A stretch of 64,000 bases of DNA from Nitrospirota bacterium (GCA_016214855.1 JACRMT010000013.1:124001-188000), one strand, 5' to 3'; shown: positions 37,123-49,074, numbered from the stretch's first letter. Translations and numbers: made by a program. Notes: generated by a model not told the origin, from the letters alone.

Positions 37123-37349
37123 AACGTATGGATTATACCGGAATAGCACGCGTTGTTGCAGGTGAATTGCCAGGTTTCAAAACTTCCTAACTATCAATCT
37201 ATAGATTTATTTTATTGGTAAATTATAATTATGAATATGGTAAGATTTCGTGTTTATTGATATCAAGACAGGGAACAGAAAGGAGGCATTCAGCAGCACC
37301 AGTGTTTCGCTCAAAAACAGGAGAAAATATCATAACACAGGGGAATCAA

Positions 37350-38483
37350 ATGAAAAAAACGTTGACCATTCTTTTAGCAGTAGCACTCCTCTCGTCAGGA
37401 TACCTTGCCTTTACCGCATCAGGCGTCTTCTCACAATCTTCTGTAATGGCTTCAAAAAAGAATTACGCAGCAACGATGTATATAGCAGGCATGGGCGGAC
37501 ACTTTGCCAAGGCTGATATTGCGATCGATCCGAACAATGCTGATGATCCGATCAAAGTAACGGCTCTCGACAGGGTTGTTATCGGCGACAAGACAACGCA
37601 TCCCACGCACGATGCCCGCATTGATGTGAACGATCCGAATATACTCTTCTGGTCAACCTACACACTTGACCCCAACAAAAAAATGCATGTGGGCAAGACC
37701 GACCTGAAGACAGGCAATGTTATCCTGGATGTCGCACTGGACCCTGACAAGAGGGCGCCCGGAGAAAAACCGCCCTTGTATTGCGCATCAGGGCAGTCAA
37801 AGAAATATTATATGCCGGTCTTTATGGGCGCTGAGGGATTCATCGATATCTTTGACAAGAAGACTCTGCAGCACAGGCACCGCATGTTCGTGAGCGATAT
37901 CGGCTATTCTCTTGGATCGTATGTATTTGTCCACGGCATCAACTCAAATGACATGAAAAAATTCATCATTTCAATAAACCAGAAGGGCGAGGACGGAAAG
38001 GCGAACGGCAAGGTTGACTTCATCCTTGTAGATCTGCCCTCTCTTGAAAAGGGGAAATGGAAGGTTCTGAAGAAGAACACTCTGACCGGCGAGCCAGGCA
38101 AGACCATCACCTTCAGACAGTTCTTCAGCAAAAATGATAGGTATATCTTTGAATCTGCTGGCGATCGCTTCTGGCTTATAGACGCCAGGACCCTCAAGCT
38201 TGTTGACGAAAAGATGACCGTTGGCCAGAACCACGACGCAATGCCGACTTCAGACGGCAAATATGCGGTTCTTACACTCAGGACCAATACCGAAGGCTGT
38301 GACGCTGACGGCAAGGCCATCGCAGGAAAGACCATTACCGATGGGACCCTCCAGGTCTATGACGTCGATGCCAGGAAAGTAATCGGCAAGACCGTCTCTG
38401 TCTGTGTGGACTGCCATAAGGGCATTGGTCTTGGCGACAAGAGCGCCATCCTCTGCGGCATAGACGGCAACTGGAAGAAATAA
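37350..38483 (+). CDS. Secreted beta-propeller-like protein with C-terminal c-type heme site
   Basis: 377 residues from ATG 37350 (AGGGG upstream); a longer frame upstream lacks a plausible start. Signal peptide MKKTLTILLAVALLSSGYLA ends before the mature part. The body has repeating blade-like segments (HDARIDVNDPNILFWSTYTL, HDAMPTSDGKYAVLTLRTNT, DGTLQVYDVDARKVIGKTV) as in YncE/cytochrome d1-like propellers. Near the C-terminus is one CVDCH heme motif, with a further Cys. It stands alone in its own transcription unit, with AT-rich upstream DNA and a hairpin downstream. I do not know a named family. Confidence 0.7.
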   Translation: MKKTLTILLAVALLSSGYLAFTASGVFSQSSVMASKKNYAATMYIAGMGGHFAKADIAIDPNNADDPIKVTALDRVVIGDKTTHPTHDARIDVNDPNILFWSTYTLDPNKKMHVGKTDLKTGNVILDVALDPDKRAPGEKPPLYCASGQSKKYYMPVFMGAEGFIDIFDKKTLQHRHRMFVSDIGYSLGSYVFVHGINSNDMKKFIISINQKGEDGKANGKVDFILVDLPSLEKGKWKVLKKNTLTGEPGKTITFRQFFSKNDRYIFESAGDRFWLIDARTLKLVDEKMTVGQNHDAMPTSDGKYAVLTLRTNTEGCDADGKAIAGKTITDGTLQVYDVDARKVIGKTVSVCVDCHKGIGLGDKSAILCGIDGNWKK

Positions 38484-38490
38484 GTTATTG

Positions 38491-38522
38491 CGGGCAATGC
38501 AGAGGATAAACTGCATTGCCCG
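38491..38522 (+). terminator. Terminator-like hairpin after the propeller-heme gene
   Basis: Perfect 12-bp stem CGGGCAATGCAG / CTGCATTGCCCG with an 8-base loop, 7 bases after the stop codon. There is no clean T-run behind it, so it may be a weak or Rho-assisted terminator or an mRNA 3'-end stabiliser. Confidence 0.65.
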
Positions 38523-38628
38523 TCTGCATTCCCTCTATCTTTCCGATCCTTCCCTTTATTTGGCAGGTCAGCACAGGATGGTGCTCATGCGATTATGATA
38601 CAATTTAGGAAGTAAGGGGAGGATCCAT

Positions 38629-39717
38629 ATGATCGTCGGCATTCCAAAAGAGATAAAAAAAGAAGAATATCGGGTGGCCATCACATCTGCCGGAGCTGCA
38701 GAACTGAAAAAGAAAGGTCATACGGTCCTCATCGAAAGCGGGGCAGGAGCAGGCAGCGGATTTTCTGATGGCCAGTATCTGCAGGCAGGTGCTGATGTCC
38801 TTGACCGGGAAGCAGTCTTCGCCGGGGCAGATCTTATCGTAAAGGTCAAGGAACCCCTTGCACCAGAATATGACTTTCTCAGGGATGGTCAGGCTCTCTT
38901 CACGTACCTGCACCTTGCACCGAACAGGGAACTCACAGAAGTTCTCCTGAAAAAACATATCGCAGCTTTTGCCTATGAAACCCTTGAGAAGGACCATACG
39001 CTTCCCCTGCTCATACCGATGAGCGAGGTTGCCGGCAGAATGGCTCCTCTTATGGGAGCGTTCTTTCTTCAAAAGTTTCATGGAGGAACAGGCCTGCTTC
39101 CTTCCGGCATAGAAGGCGTCAGACCGGCAAAGGCTGTCATTCTTGGCGCAGGCGTTGTCGGGACAAATGCGGCTCGCACGGCTTACGGCATTGGCATGGA
39201 TGTGATTGTTCTCAACAGGGGCATCGAACGGCTCCAGAAGATCGATGAGATGTTCATGGGCAGGGTAAAGACTCTTTCTCTCACCAGCGGAAATATTCAG
39301 CAAGAGATTAAAGATGCAGACATTGTTGTCGGTGCGGTGCTGATACCAGGCGGGAAAACTCCTGTTCTCATAAGCAGGGAGATGCTCAAAACCATGAAAA
39401 AGGGAGCGGTGATCGTTGATGTTGCCATTGACCAGGGAGGCACTGCAGAGACCTCCAGACCTTCAACTCATGACAAACCGGTCTATGAAATCGACGGTAT
39501 AATCCACTACTCGGTCGCAAATATGCCGGGAGCGTATCCGAGGACCTCAACATTGGCGCTGACCAACGCCACCCTGCCCTATATCAAGATGATAGCTGAT
39601 ATAGGCATTGAGAAAGCATCAGACAATCCTGTTCTGATAACCGCCTTAAATACCTATGACGGCAAAATAGTGCATCCGGTGATTGCTGCGGCCATGCATA
39701 CAAACAAAAAGGGCTGA
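38629..39717 (+). CDS. ald: Alanine dehydrogenase
   Basis: 362 residues, usual length. Interconverts L-alanine and pyruvate with NAD+ and ammonia. IVGIPKEIKKEEYRVAITSA at the N-terminus, substrate Lys/His region FTYLHLAPN near 95, Rossmann AVILGAGVVGTNAARTA near 168, and DQGGTAETSRPSTH near 270 are diagnostic. GGGGAGG ribosome site 6 bases before ATG. Ends in a terminator that overlaps its stop codon. Confidence 0.95.
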   Translation: MIVGIPKEIKKEEYRVAITSAGAAELKKKGHTVLIESGAGAGSGFSDGQYLQAGADVLDREAVFAGADLIVKVKEPLAPEYDFLRDGQALFTYLHLAPNRELTEVLLKKHIAAFAYETLEKDHTLPLLIPMSEVAGRMAPLMGAFFLQKFHGGTGLLPSGIEGVRPAKAVILGAGVVGTNAARTAYGIGMDVIVLNRGIERLQKIDEMFMGRVKTLSLTSGNIQQEIKDADIVVGAVLIPGGKTPVLISREMLKTMKKGAVIVDVAIDQGGTAETSRPSTHDKPVYEIDGIIHYSVANMPGAYPRTSTLALTNATLPYIKMIADIGIEKASDNPVLITALNTYDGKIVHPVIAAAMHTNKKG

Positions 39718-39736
39718 CCATCAGGTTAGCCCTTTT
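39707..39736. terminator. Bidirectional terminator between ald and atpC
   Basis: AAAAGGGCTGACC (39707-39719) pairs with GGTTAGCCCTTTT (39724-39736) around a 4-base loop with one G-T pair. A-rich on one side and T-rich on the other, it can end both the rightward ald and leftward ATP synthase transcripts. Confidence 0.85.
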
Positions 39737-39758
39737 ACCCTTGCCGAATCTATACTGT

Positions 39759-40172
39759 TTATTTCATTCTTCTGACTTCTGCTATCTGCATCCTGGTCAC
39801 AGCCCGCTCGATTGCAGCCTCTGCCCTCTTGAAATCTATTTCTTCAGCCTTCTTGAGCCGTTCCTCAGCCCTCTTCATGGCTGCCTTTGCGCGTTCGATA
39901 TCGATCTCATCAGACCGTTCAGCACTGTCAGCAAGGATGAGTACCTTGTCCTGACCAACCTCTGCATATCCCCCGTTCACAAAGAAGATCTTCATCTCAT
40001 TCCCTGTTTTGCAGGTGAGCATGCCGATCTTGAGGATCGTCACAAAAGGCACATGACCGGGCAGAACACCAAACTCGCCCTCACTGCCGGTCGCCGTTAC
40101 TTCATCTATCTCTTCGCTGAAGACGAGACCCTGTGGCGTCACTATCTCAAGAAGAAGCTTTCCCTCAGCCAT
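39759..40172 (-). CDS. atpC: ATP synthase F1 subunit epsilon
   Basis: 137 residues. LLLEIVTPQGLVFSEEIDEV and GEFGVLPGHVPFVTILKIGM form the N-terminal beta sandwich; the C-terminal part (AAMKRAEERLKKAEEIDFKR) is the two-helix regulatory hairpin. Last gene of the operon, 2 bases after atpD. Confidence 0.95.
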   Translation of the reverse strand: MAEGKLLLEIVTPQGLVFSEEIDEVTATGSEGEFGVLPGHVPFVTILKIGMLTCKTGNEMKIFFVNGGYAEVGQDKVLILADSAERSDEIDIERAKAAMKRAEERLKKAEEIDFKRAEAAIERAVTRMQIAEVRRMK

Positions 40173-40174
40173 TC

Positions 40175-42509
<2,335 letters not shown>

Positions 42510-42510
42510 T

Positions 42511-42600
42511 TATCAGCTCCTAGCTTTCAGCAAATAGCTATCAGCTTACAGAAAAAAATGTTTCTGCTTATCGCTAATAGCTGACTGCTAACTGCTTTTG
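42511..42600. repeat. Inverted array of heptamer repeats in the atpA-atpG gap
   Basis: Five head-to-tail heptamers of form NNTCAGC or NNTAGC-like (42511-42545: TATCAGC, TCCTAGC, TTTCAGC, AAATAGC, TATCAGC), a 20-base A/T-rich centre, then five heptamers of the opposite orientation (42566-42600: GCTTATC, GCTAATA, GCTGACT, GCTAACT, GCTTTTG). The array could fold into one long imperfect stem in mRNA or DNA. Confidence 0.85.
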
Positions 42601-44109
<1,509 letters not shown>

Positions 44110-44113
44110 CAAA

Positions 44114-44653
44114 TCACCCCTTTATAAGCTCATCTTTTAATAGTCTGAGTTGGCCTTTTACACTGCTGTCATACATCGTGCTTCCCACCTTGACCAATAT
44201 GCCGCCAAGGAGGGACGGGTCGATCACGTACTCAAGATCAACATCCCGGTCAAGCAGCCTTTTTAAAGAAACCTTAAGCCTCTCTTCGTGGCCTTTCGAC
44301 ACCTCAACCGGCGTAAAGACCACTGCCTTGGCCTGCTTCTTCTTCTCCAGATATATGGCTGTAGCATTCTTTACGATCTCTGAAAGCGCTGCAACCAGCC
44401 TGTTTTCTGTAAGGTATAGAACAAATTTAACCACGTTTTCCGAAAGCTTTGCCTTTTCAGCGATCTTCCGGATAGCACCTTCCCTTTCTGTCTGGGAAAA
44501 TCCCGGGTTCAGAAGAAGGCTCCTGACCGGGTCGCTGCTGTTCATCAGTTGTTCAACGGCAGTGAGTTCCGACAGCGACTGCAGGGCCGCATCCATACCC
44601 ACTACATTGATGAACATCTTTGCATAACGTTTTGCCTGTTTGACCGGTTTCAA
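44114..44653 (-). CDS. atpH: ATP synthase F1 subunit delta
   Basis: 179 residues. [20 protein letters not shown] at the N-terminus and the conserved C-terminal pattern [20 protein letters not shown] with [13 protein letters not shown]. Links F1 to the peripheral stalk. Its start overlaps atpF by 4 bases. Confidence 0.94.
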   Translation of the reverse strand: MKPVKQAKRYAKMFINVVGMDAALQSLSELTAVEQLMNSSDPVRSLLLNPGFSQTEREGAIRKIAEKAKLSENVVKFVLYLTENRLVAALSEIVKNATAIYLEKKKQAKAVVFTPVEVSKGHEERLKVSLKRLLDRDVDLEYVIDPSLLGGILVKVGSTMYDSSVKGQLRLLKDELIKG

Positions 44654-45309
44654 TTCTTGCCCTCTATTTTCAGAAGAGATTCTTCAAGCAGTTTGATCTG
44701 CTCCTCTTTTGTAAGCCTGTCCTTCAGTTTCTTCTCGGCAAGTTCCATGGCAATACCGACCGCTTCCTGCTTGATCGTCTCTTTCGCCATCTTGACCTCG
44801 AAATCGATATTGTTCTTTGTCTGTTCGACGATTCTTTCTTTCAGCCTGGAGCCTTCCTCGATGATGCGCACCTTTTCCCGCTCCCCGGACTCTTTGGCTG
44901 CCTTGAGGATCTCTTCCAGTTCTTTATCCTTGATCTTAAGCCGTTCTTCAACCTGGGCAAGGGCTTTCTGCGCAAGTTCTTTTGCCTCGCGAGCCTCTTT
45001 CAGCGACTGTTCGATCAGTTCAGTCCTCTTTCTGAAAAAGCCTTTGATGTCCATCATTTTCATCAGAAAAACGAGAAGAGCAACAAGGATAAGGAAATTG
45101 AGAATAGCGGGAGTATAGGTAGCGAGCAGCGATTTTGGCGCCTCTTCACTGCCGCTCGCAAAAACCGGTGATGAGTGAAAAGTGATAAGTAATGAGTAAC
45201 AAACAGAAAGAATTACATTTCTGAAGTTCCGAAAGCTGATCGCTAATCCCTGACTGCTGACGGCTGATTGCTGAAAGCTGACGGCTAACTGCTGACTGCT
45301 ATTTCTCAT
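44650..45309 (-). CDS. atpF: ATP synthase F0 subunit b with repeat-derived signal peptide
   Basis: 219 residues. Membrane helix at about 67-85 (TPAILNFLILVALLVFLMKM) and a long stalk coiled coil (REAKELAQKALAQVEERLKI). The N-terminal region is unusual: residues 3-25 read SQQLAVSFQQSAVSSQGLAI-like heptads and 36-48 read VCYSLLITFHSSP, each coded by a seven-base DNA repeat. They are followed by VFASGSEE, a plausible signal-peptidase site. The ATG at 45309 overlaps the b' gene stop as ATGA with a GAAGG site, and no other ATG/GTG/TTG lies upstream of the membrane helix. Signal-peptide-bearing b subunits with FASG ends are known in related anaerobes. Confidence 0.9.
   Translation of the reverse strand: MRNSSQQLAVSFQQSAVSSQGLAISFRNFRNVILSVCYSLLITFHSSPVFASGSEEAPKSLLATYTPAILNFLILVALLVFLMKMMDIKGFFRKRTELIEQSLKEAREAKELAQKALAQVEERLKIKDKELEEILKAAKESGEREKVRIIEEGSRLKERIVEQTKNNIDFEVKMAKETIKQEAVGIAMELAEKKLKDRLTKEEQIKLLEESLLKIEGKN
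45168..45202. repeat. Second heptamer array (GTGATAA type) inside atpF
   Basis: Five consecutive heptamers read on the plus strand: GTGATGA, GTGAAAA, GTGATAA, GTAATGA, GTAACAA. It lies wholly within atpF codons 36-48, which form the hydrophobic core of the apparent signal peptide. Confidence 0.8.
45235..45304. repeat. Ten-copy GCTGANN heptamer array inside atpF
   Basis: Ten contiguous heptamers from 45235: GCTGATC, GCTAATC, CCTGACT, GCTGACG, GCTGATT, GCTGAAA, GCTGACG, GCTAACT, GCTGACT, GCTATTT. It occupies atpF codons 2-25; three heptamers make 7 codons, so the protein shows a 7-residue periodicity. Confidence 0.9.
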
Positions 45310-45728
45310 GCCTTCACCAACTTCCTGACGATCTCTTCTGAGAATTTCTCCGCATCAGCCCTCAGTGTATTCTTGGCCTTTTCAGTCTCGGCCTTCAGTT
45401 CCTCCCGCGCCTTCTGGAGCATCGCAGCAGCCTGCGCCTCAGCTTCTGCCATGGACATCTTTTGACTGTTCAGGCCCTCTTCCCTGAGCTTTTCAAAGGC
45501 ATCTTTTGCCTTGTGTCTGGCCTCAGAGAGCTCTTTGCTCATCTTTTCGAGACCCTCTTCTTTCTTTCTGTCCATCTCCTTTGCCGCATCAAGGGAACCC
45601 TTCACAGAACTTTCCCGTTCCTTGAACAAGGCAAGCAACGGTCGGAATAGAAGGATATTAAGAATATAGACAAGGACAAGGAAATTGATGAGCAAGACGA
45701 TCAGCCATTTTAACTCAATATCAAGCAT
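45306..45728 (-). CDS. atpF: ATP synthase F0 subunit b' (second b-type subunit)
   Basis: 140 residues. Single N-terminal membrane helix (IELKWLIVLLINFLVLVYIL) and a charged coiled coil (AKEMDRKKEEGLEKMSKELS). Having two b-type genes in tandem (b' then b) is typical of bacteria with heterodimeric peripheral stalks. First gene of the operon, with AAGGGG ribosome site. Subunits a (atpB) and c (atpE) are not in the window. Confidence 0.9.
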   Translation of the reverse strand: MLDIELKWLIVLLINFLVLVYILNILLFRPLLALFKERESSVKGSLDAAKEMDRKKEEGLEKMSKELSEARHKAKDAFEKLREEGLNSQKMSMAEAEAQAAAMLQKAREELKAETEKAKNTLRADAEKFSEEIVRKLVKA

Positions 45729-45769
45729 TGCTTCCCCTTGGATTGATTTTTGGTGAAAAGCTTAGAAAG

Positions 45770-45797
45770 GTTATCACAGGCCCATTTTTGTTGTCAA
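45770..45797 (-). promoter_or_regulatory. Candidate promoter of the ATP synthase operon
   Basis: On the minus strand, TTGACA (45797-45792), a 16-base spacer and GATAAC (45775-45770) preceded by TGT, an extended -10-like arrangement. Lies 42-69 bases upstream of the b' start codon. Confidence 0.45.
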
Positions 45798-45897
45798 GAA
45801 ATATTGCAGTAATAATAAGAAGTTAGCCATTAAATTATCTGCAATCAACAATTAGAAAAACTTATTGAGTGTATAAAGACGGCGATATTGAAAGAGA

Positions 45898-47355
45898 TTA
45901 TTTTCTAACGGCGAGTCTGTCCATGATCTTTTTCATCTCTTCCGGCATCTCACCCTTCATATGCTCTTTCAGGTAGGAATTGTTAGCAATGATTTTCGTC
46001 ACCTTGATCATGAACTCCTGTTTTTCCGGCGACAGTTTTTCAAGGTTCCTGAGCTTATCCATATAGAAATTCTTCGAGGCAAGCCCAAGCTCGTTCCGCA
46101 CCTCGTCAAGCGTCATCGCCGTCGGCTTCACAACCGGCTCTACGAGATTGTATTTACTGTAATCAAACACCTCGACATACGGTTTCAGCAAGGGATAGAT
46201 CTCTGAATACGGCCAGGGAGCTATCGCAAGAAAAAAAGCAAGGTCAGGATTGTAGAATTTCGCCAGTTCGACGGTGTTCCTGATCTTCTCTATGGTATCG
46301 TCAGGCATGCCCAGAACAAATGAGGTCTCAGAAACAATATTATGCTTATTGATCAGATCGAGCGCCTTCTTGGACTGCTCAACCTTAATATCTTTCTTGA
46401 ATATGTCAAGAGCTTCCTGCGTCGTAGCCTCAACACCAACATAGATGTGATCGATCAATGCCTTTTGATATTTCCACATGATATCCTCATCACGGAGGAT
46501 GTCATCAACCCTCGTCTCCATGAGGATCTTGGTGCCGACCTTTCGCTCGATCAGGAGATCGAGGATCTTTTCCCAACGTTCCCTTTCGAGTGTCGGTGTC
46601 TCATCAGAGATCATAACCACATTGACGCCATAGGTATCTCTCAGATATTCAAGCTCTCCAACAAAGTTCTCCGGGCTCCTGCCGCGCCAGTTCCGCTGCC
46701 AGAAGAGCTGCTGGGAACAGAAACTGCATTGCTGGCTGCATCCCCGTGAAGAGCTGACAATGGCCAGACGCGAATTCTCCATCGTCCGATAGGTGTAGAT
46801 AGGCCAGTCAACAAGGTCCCAGGCAAGAGGAAGTGCATCAAGGTCCTTGATATATCCGCGTGAGGGGGTGACGACAAGTTTCCCGTTATCGAGATAGACG
46901 ATGCTTTTTACTGCTGAGATATCTCCACCCGAGTTCAGGGTATCAAGAAGGTCGACCAGCGTTTCCTCCCCTTCTCCCCTGACAATATAATCAATAGTAT
47001 CAGCATGGTCCCTGAACAACTCTTCATAGCAGAATGTGGGGTGCACATTGCCGATAACCGTAATGATCTCCGGGTTTATTTCCTTGGAGAGCTTCAGCAC
47101 CTTAAGTGCCTCAACGATCCCCGCCGTAAAAGCAGTTGTAGCAACAACATCAGGCTTCTCAGCTTCGATCCGTTTTCCTATCGTTTCAAGCTTGTGCCAA
47201 TGGCTCATGGCATCGTAATAAACTGGGTCATATCCCCCAGCCCTGAGGCTTCCCGCGATATAGACAAACCCGACATTCAGCCAGACTCCGGCAGATTCAA
47301 CAACACCGGCGTGATACGGAGGCGTTATAAGCATGACTTTAGAAATCTTTTTCAT
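45898..47355 (-). CDS. Cobalamin-binding-domain radical SAM enzyme (B12-rSAM)
   Basis: About 485 residues from ATG 47355; an ATG at 47385 is an alternative, and neither has a good ribosome site. N-terminal B12-binding-type domain (VMLITPPYHAGVVESAGVWL, PDVVATTAFTAGIVEALKVL, IVRGEGEETLVDLL), then radical SAM Cys motif CSQQCSFC near 210 and a TIM-barrel with ISDETPTLERERWEKI and VGVEATTQEALDIFKKDI. Layout is that of BchE-like/methyltransferase-type enzymes. Substrate unknown. Lies upstream of, and in the same direction as, the ATP synthase operon, but with its own spacing. Confidence 0.85.
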   Translation of the reverse strand: MKKISKVMLITPPYHAGVVESAGVWLNVGFVYIAGSLRAGGYDPVYYDAMSHWHKLETIGKRIEAEKPDVVATTAFTAGIVEALKVLKLSKEINPEIITVIGNVHPTFCYEELFRDHADTIDYIVRGEGEETLVDLLDTLNSGGDISAVKSIVYLDNGKLVVTPSRGYIKDLDALPLAWDLVDWPIYTYRTMENSRLAIVSSSRGCSQQCSFCSQQLFWQRNWRGRSPENFVGELEYLRDTYGVNVVMISDETPTLERERWEKILDLLIERKVGTKILMETRVDDILRDEDIMWKYQKALIDHIYVGVEATTQEALDIFKKDIKVEQSKKALDLINKHNIVSETSFVLGMPDDTIEKIRNTVELAKFYNPDLAFFLAIAPWPYSEIYPLLKPYVEVFDYSKYNLVEPVVKPTAMTLDEVRNELGLASKNFYMDKLRNLEKLSPEKQEFMIKVTKIIANNSYLKEHMKGEMPEEMKKIMDRLAVRK

Positions 47356-47454
47356 AGTCTTTATATTAAGCAATTTTAGTACCATCGAGCAAGCTAAATC
47401 TGTGAGTTATTTAATGAAATTAAGCCGGTATGCCCTGTGAGAGTAACAGTTCTG

Positions 47455-47482
47455 TCTGATAGCTGAATGCTGACAACCGACT
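47455..47482. repeat. Degenerate heptamer repeat (GCTGANN type)
   Basis: Four heptamers in register: TCTGATA, GCTGAAT, GCTGACA, ACCGACT. Same family as the arrays at 42511-42600 and 45235-45304. It is intergenic. Confidence 0.6.
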
Positions 47483-47501
47483 GATTGCCACCGATGATTG
47501 A

Positions 47502-47840
47502 TCAGAAAGTCATTGAATACTGCCACCAAATGCCGAGTCCGAAAACAGTGAGGAGAACTATATGTTTGATCATGAGCAGCCGCCTTCGTTTTTTCTCTGC
47601 TTCAGGCCCATAGACATTATCAACATAGGTAAATGTCCTGCCTGCACCCGTGGCAAAGACCGTGATCACGCAGACAATGCCGGTCCAGAACAGCTGCTTT
47701 TTTAGACCAAGAATAATGATACCGACCTCTGAGGAAAAGACCTGACTGCTCAGCCAATAGATGCCGATAACTGTTGCCGCATAGCAGCCGGCGGCAAAGT
47801 CATGGACAAATCCGATTATTATGGTCAAAGCTTTTTTCAT
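47502..47840 (-). CDS. Small integral membrane protein of unknown function
   Basis: 112 residues with three hydrophobic helices at about 5-32 (IIIGFVHDFAAGCYAATVIG), 48-68 (LFWTGIVCVITVFATGAGR) and 88-106 (HIVLLTVFGLGIWWQYSM). His13 and His88 fall in or near helices, so heme or metal binding is possible but unproven. No recognised family; it stands alone with a repeat-bearing gap downstream. Confidence 0.65.
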   Translation of the reverse strand: MKKALTIIIGFVHDFAAGCYAATVIGIYWLSSQVFSSEVGIIILGLKKQLFWTGIVCVITVFATGAGRTFTYVDNVYGPEAEKKRRRLLMIKHIVLLTVFGLGIWWQYSMTF

Positions 47841-47929
47841 AATTTCAGGTCTCTATAGTTATTACTGCATTCAAACAATGCTATTTACCTCTCAGATCAA
47901 CATGTCTTCCATGTTACGCATTCTTTTTT

Positions 47930-48154
47930 TCATAAGAGATCTCCCCGGGAAAGATAGGGCAGAACAAGGGAGCCGTCTTCTAATATGGCAGGGGGAAACT
48001 TCTCTGTCATATGTCTGTTTTTCATCATCAACAACTGGACCTTCTCCGGATCGCGCGGCTTTCTTCGCCGTCTGCGCGGCCGCTGCCCCGCAAGACGCCT
48101 TTCAAGCATCAAAGCTGTTGCTATACTTCTCAGCTCTGCATATTCAATTTCCAT
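47930..48154 (-). CDS. Small basic protein of unknown function
   Basis: 74 residues. N-terminal helix MEIEYAELRSIATALMLERR, a strongly basic stretch QRPRRRRRKPRDPEK, and a C-terminal PPAILEDGSLVLPYLSRGDL. The basic patch could bind nucleic acid. It starts 15 bases after a 32-codon frame in the same direction. No family recognised. Confidence 0.5.
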   Translation of the reverse strand: MEIEYAELRSIATALMLERRLAGQRPRRRRRKPRDPEKVQLLMMKNRHMTEKFPPAILEDGSLVLPYLSRGDLL

Positions 48155-48169
48155 ATCTTTTAGTCCCTG

Positions 48170-48268
48170 TTATTTATTGCCCGTTTTGCCGTCGCCAAGC
48201 AATCCATCCAGTTCCGGATCGGCAATCTGCAGAAGCTCCTGTTTAACAACATCCAATGAGCGAATCAT
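48170..48268 (-). CDS. Possible 32-residue peptide
   Basis: ATG 48268 to TAA 48170. MIRSLDVVKQELLQIADPEL then DGLLGDGKTGNK; amphipathic helix-like. It precedes the small basic protein with a 15-base gap and may form a two-gene unit with it (for example a small regulator pair). No ribosome site is evident; support is weak. Confidence 0.3.
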   Translation of the reverse strand: MIRSLDVVKQELLQIADPELDGLLGDGKTGNK

Positions 48269-48380
48269 GGTAATAGTATAGCAAGACTGAGGACTTATGG
48301 GTTAAGTAAGGCAAGTCCCAAAGGGAAAGGGGATTATGATGCACCTGATGGATGATCTGGAATCGAGAGACAGCAACAAT

Positions 48381-48410
48381 AAAAGGAGAACCTATTAGGG
48401 TTCTCCTTTT
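48381..48410 (-). terminator. Rho-independent terminator of the pseudopilin gene
   Basis: Near-perfect palindrome AAAAGGAGAACC-TATTA-GGGTTCTCCTTTT, U-rich when read leftward. It lies 31 bases downstream of the pseudopilin stop. Confidence 0.85.
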
Positions 48411-48440
48411 ATTGCAATGAATTCCTCAAGAGTGCTGCTA

Positions 48441-48989
48441 CTACCTCAGGCGCAATCCAACATCACCACTGTCATTTGCAATAGTCGTGTCAGTTGCAGC
48501 AGTCTGCAAAATTCCATCCGGACCCGCTGATATAATCCAAACAGGAGGTAAAGGAGTCGCAGTAGACAAAAGTGCATCCACATTCATCAAATAAGAGTTT
48601 CCCCAAGGATCTTTATTGACAGTCGCCATATAAGGCCCCTTCCACGTATTTGGCCAACATCCAGAGTCATCAGCATTCAGCACGCTATCAAAAGATCCCA
48701 TGGAATTTATCACCCAACCACCTCCTGAAAAAGTCGGCAAGGAACCATCCCCTTTCATCAGTGTCATAGCATTATTACAAACACTCGTTACAGGCCAGTT
48801 CCCCGTATCTTTCTTTAAAACAATAAGCGCAGTAGAAATAGACCTGACATCAGCCGCAGCCCTTGAAATCTTTGACTCGTCAATCTCCTTAAAGATCAGC
48901 GGAACCAAAATGCCTGCCAGAACCGCAATAATACCTGCGACAACAATAACCTCGATCAAGGTAAAACCTTTCTGCTCCCTCAGCTTCAT
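48441..48989 (-). CDS. Type II secretion GspG-like pseudopilin / type IV prepilin-like protein
   Basis: 182 residues. Class III leader with prepilin peptidase site KG/FTLIEVIVVAGIIAVLAG (Phe+1, Glu+5), followed by the N-terminal helix and a C-terminal domain with GPYMATVNKDPWGNSYLMNV, the calcium-loop-like segment of GspG proteins. A second part ending in SAGPDGI is also typical. No other secretion or pilus genes are near, so it must work with machinery elsewhere. Good ribosome site AGGAGGAGGG; has its own promoter and terminator. Confidence 0.88.
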   Translation of the reverse strand: MKLREQKGFTLIEVIVVAGIIAVLAGILVPLIFKEIDESKISRAAADVRSISTALIVLKKDTGNWPVTSVCNNAMTLMKGDGSLPTFSGGGWVINSMGSFDSVLNADDSGCWPNTWKGPYMATVNKDPWGNSYLMNVDALLSTATPLPPVWIISAGPDGILQTAATDTTIANDSGDVGLRLR

Positions 48990-49046
48990 AAAACCCTCCT
49001 CCTACAGTATTTTTATGACATCCGATAATTTCATCTCTAATTGTTA

Positions 49047-49074
49047 GTTATATCACACTATAGGATTGTGTCAA
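49047..49074 (-). promoter_or_regulatory. Sigma70-type promoter of the pseudopilin gene
   Basis: On the minus strand, TTGACA (49074-49069), a 16-base spacer and TATAAC (49052-49047). Predicted start of transcription about 50 bases upstream of the ATG at 48989. Confidence 0.65.
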
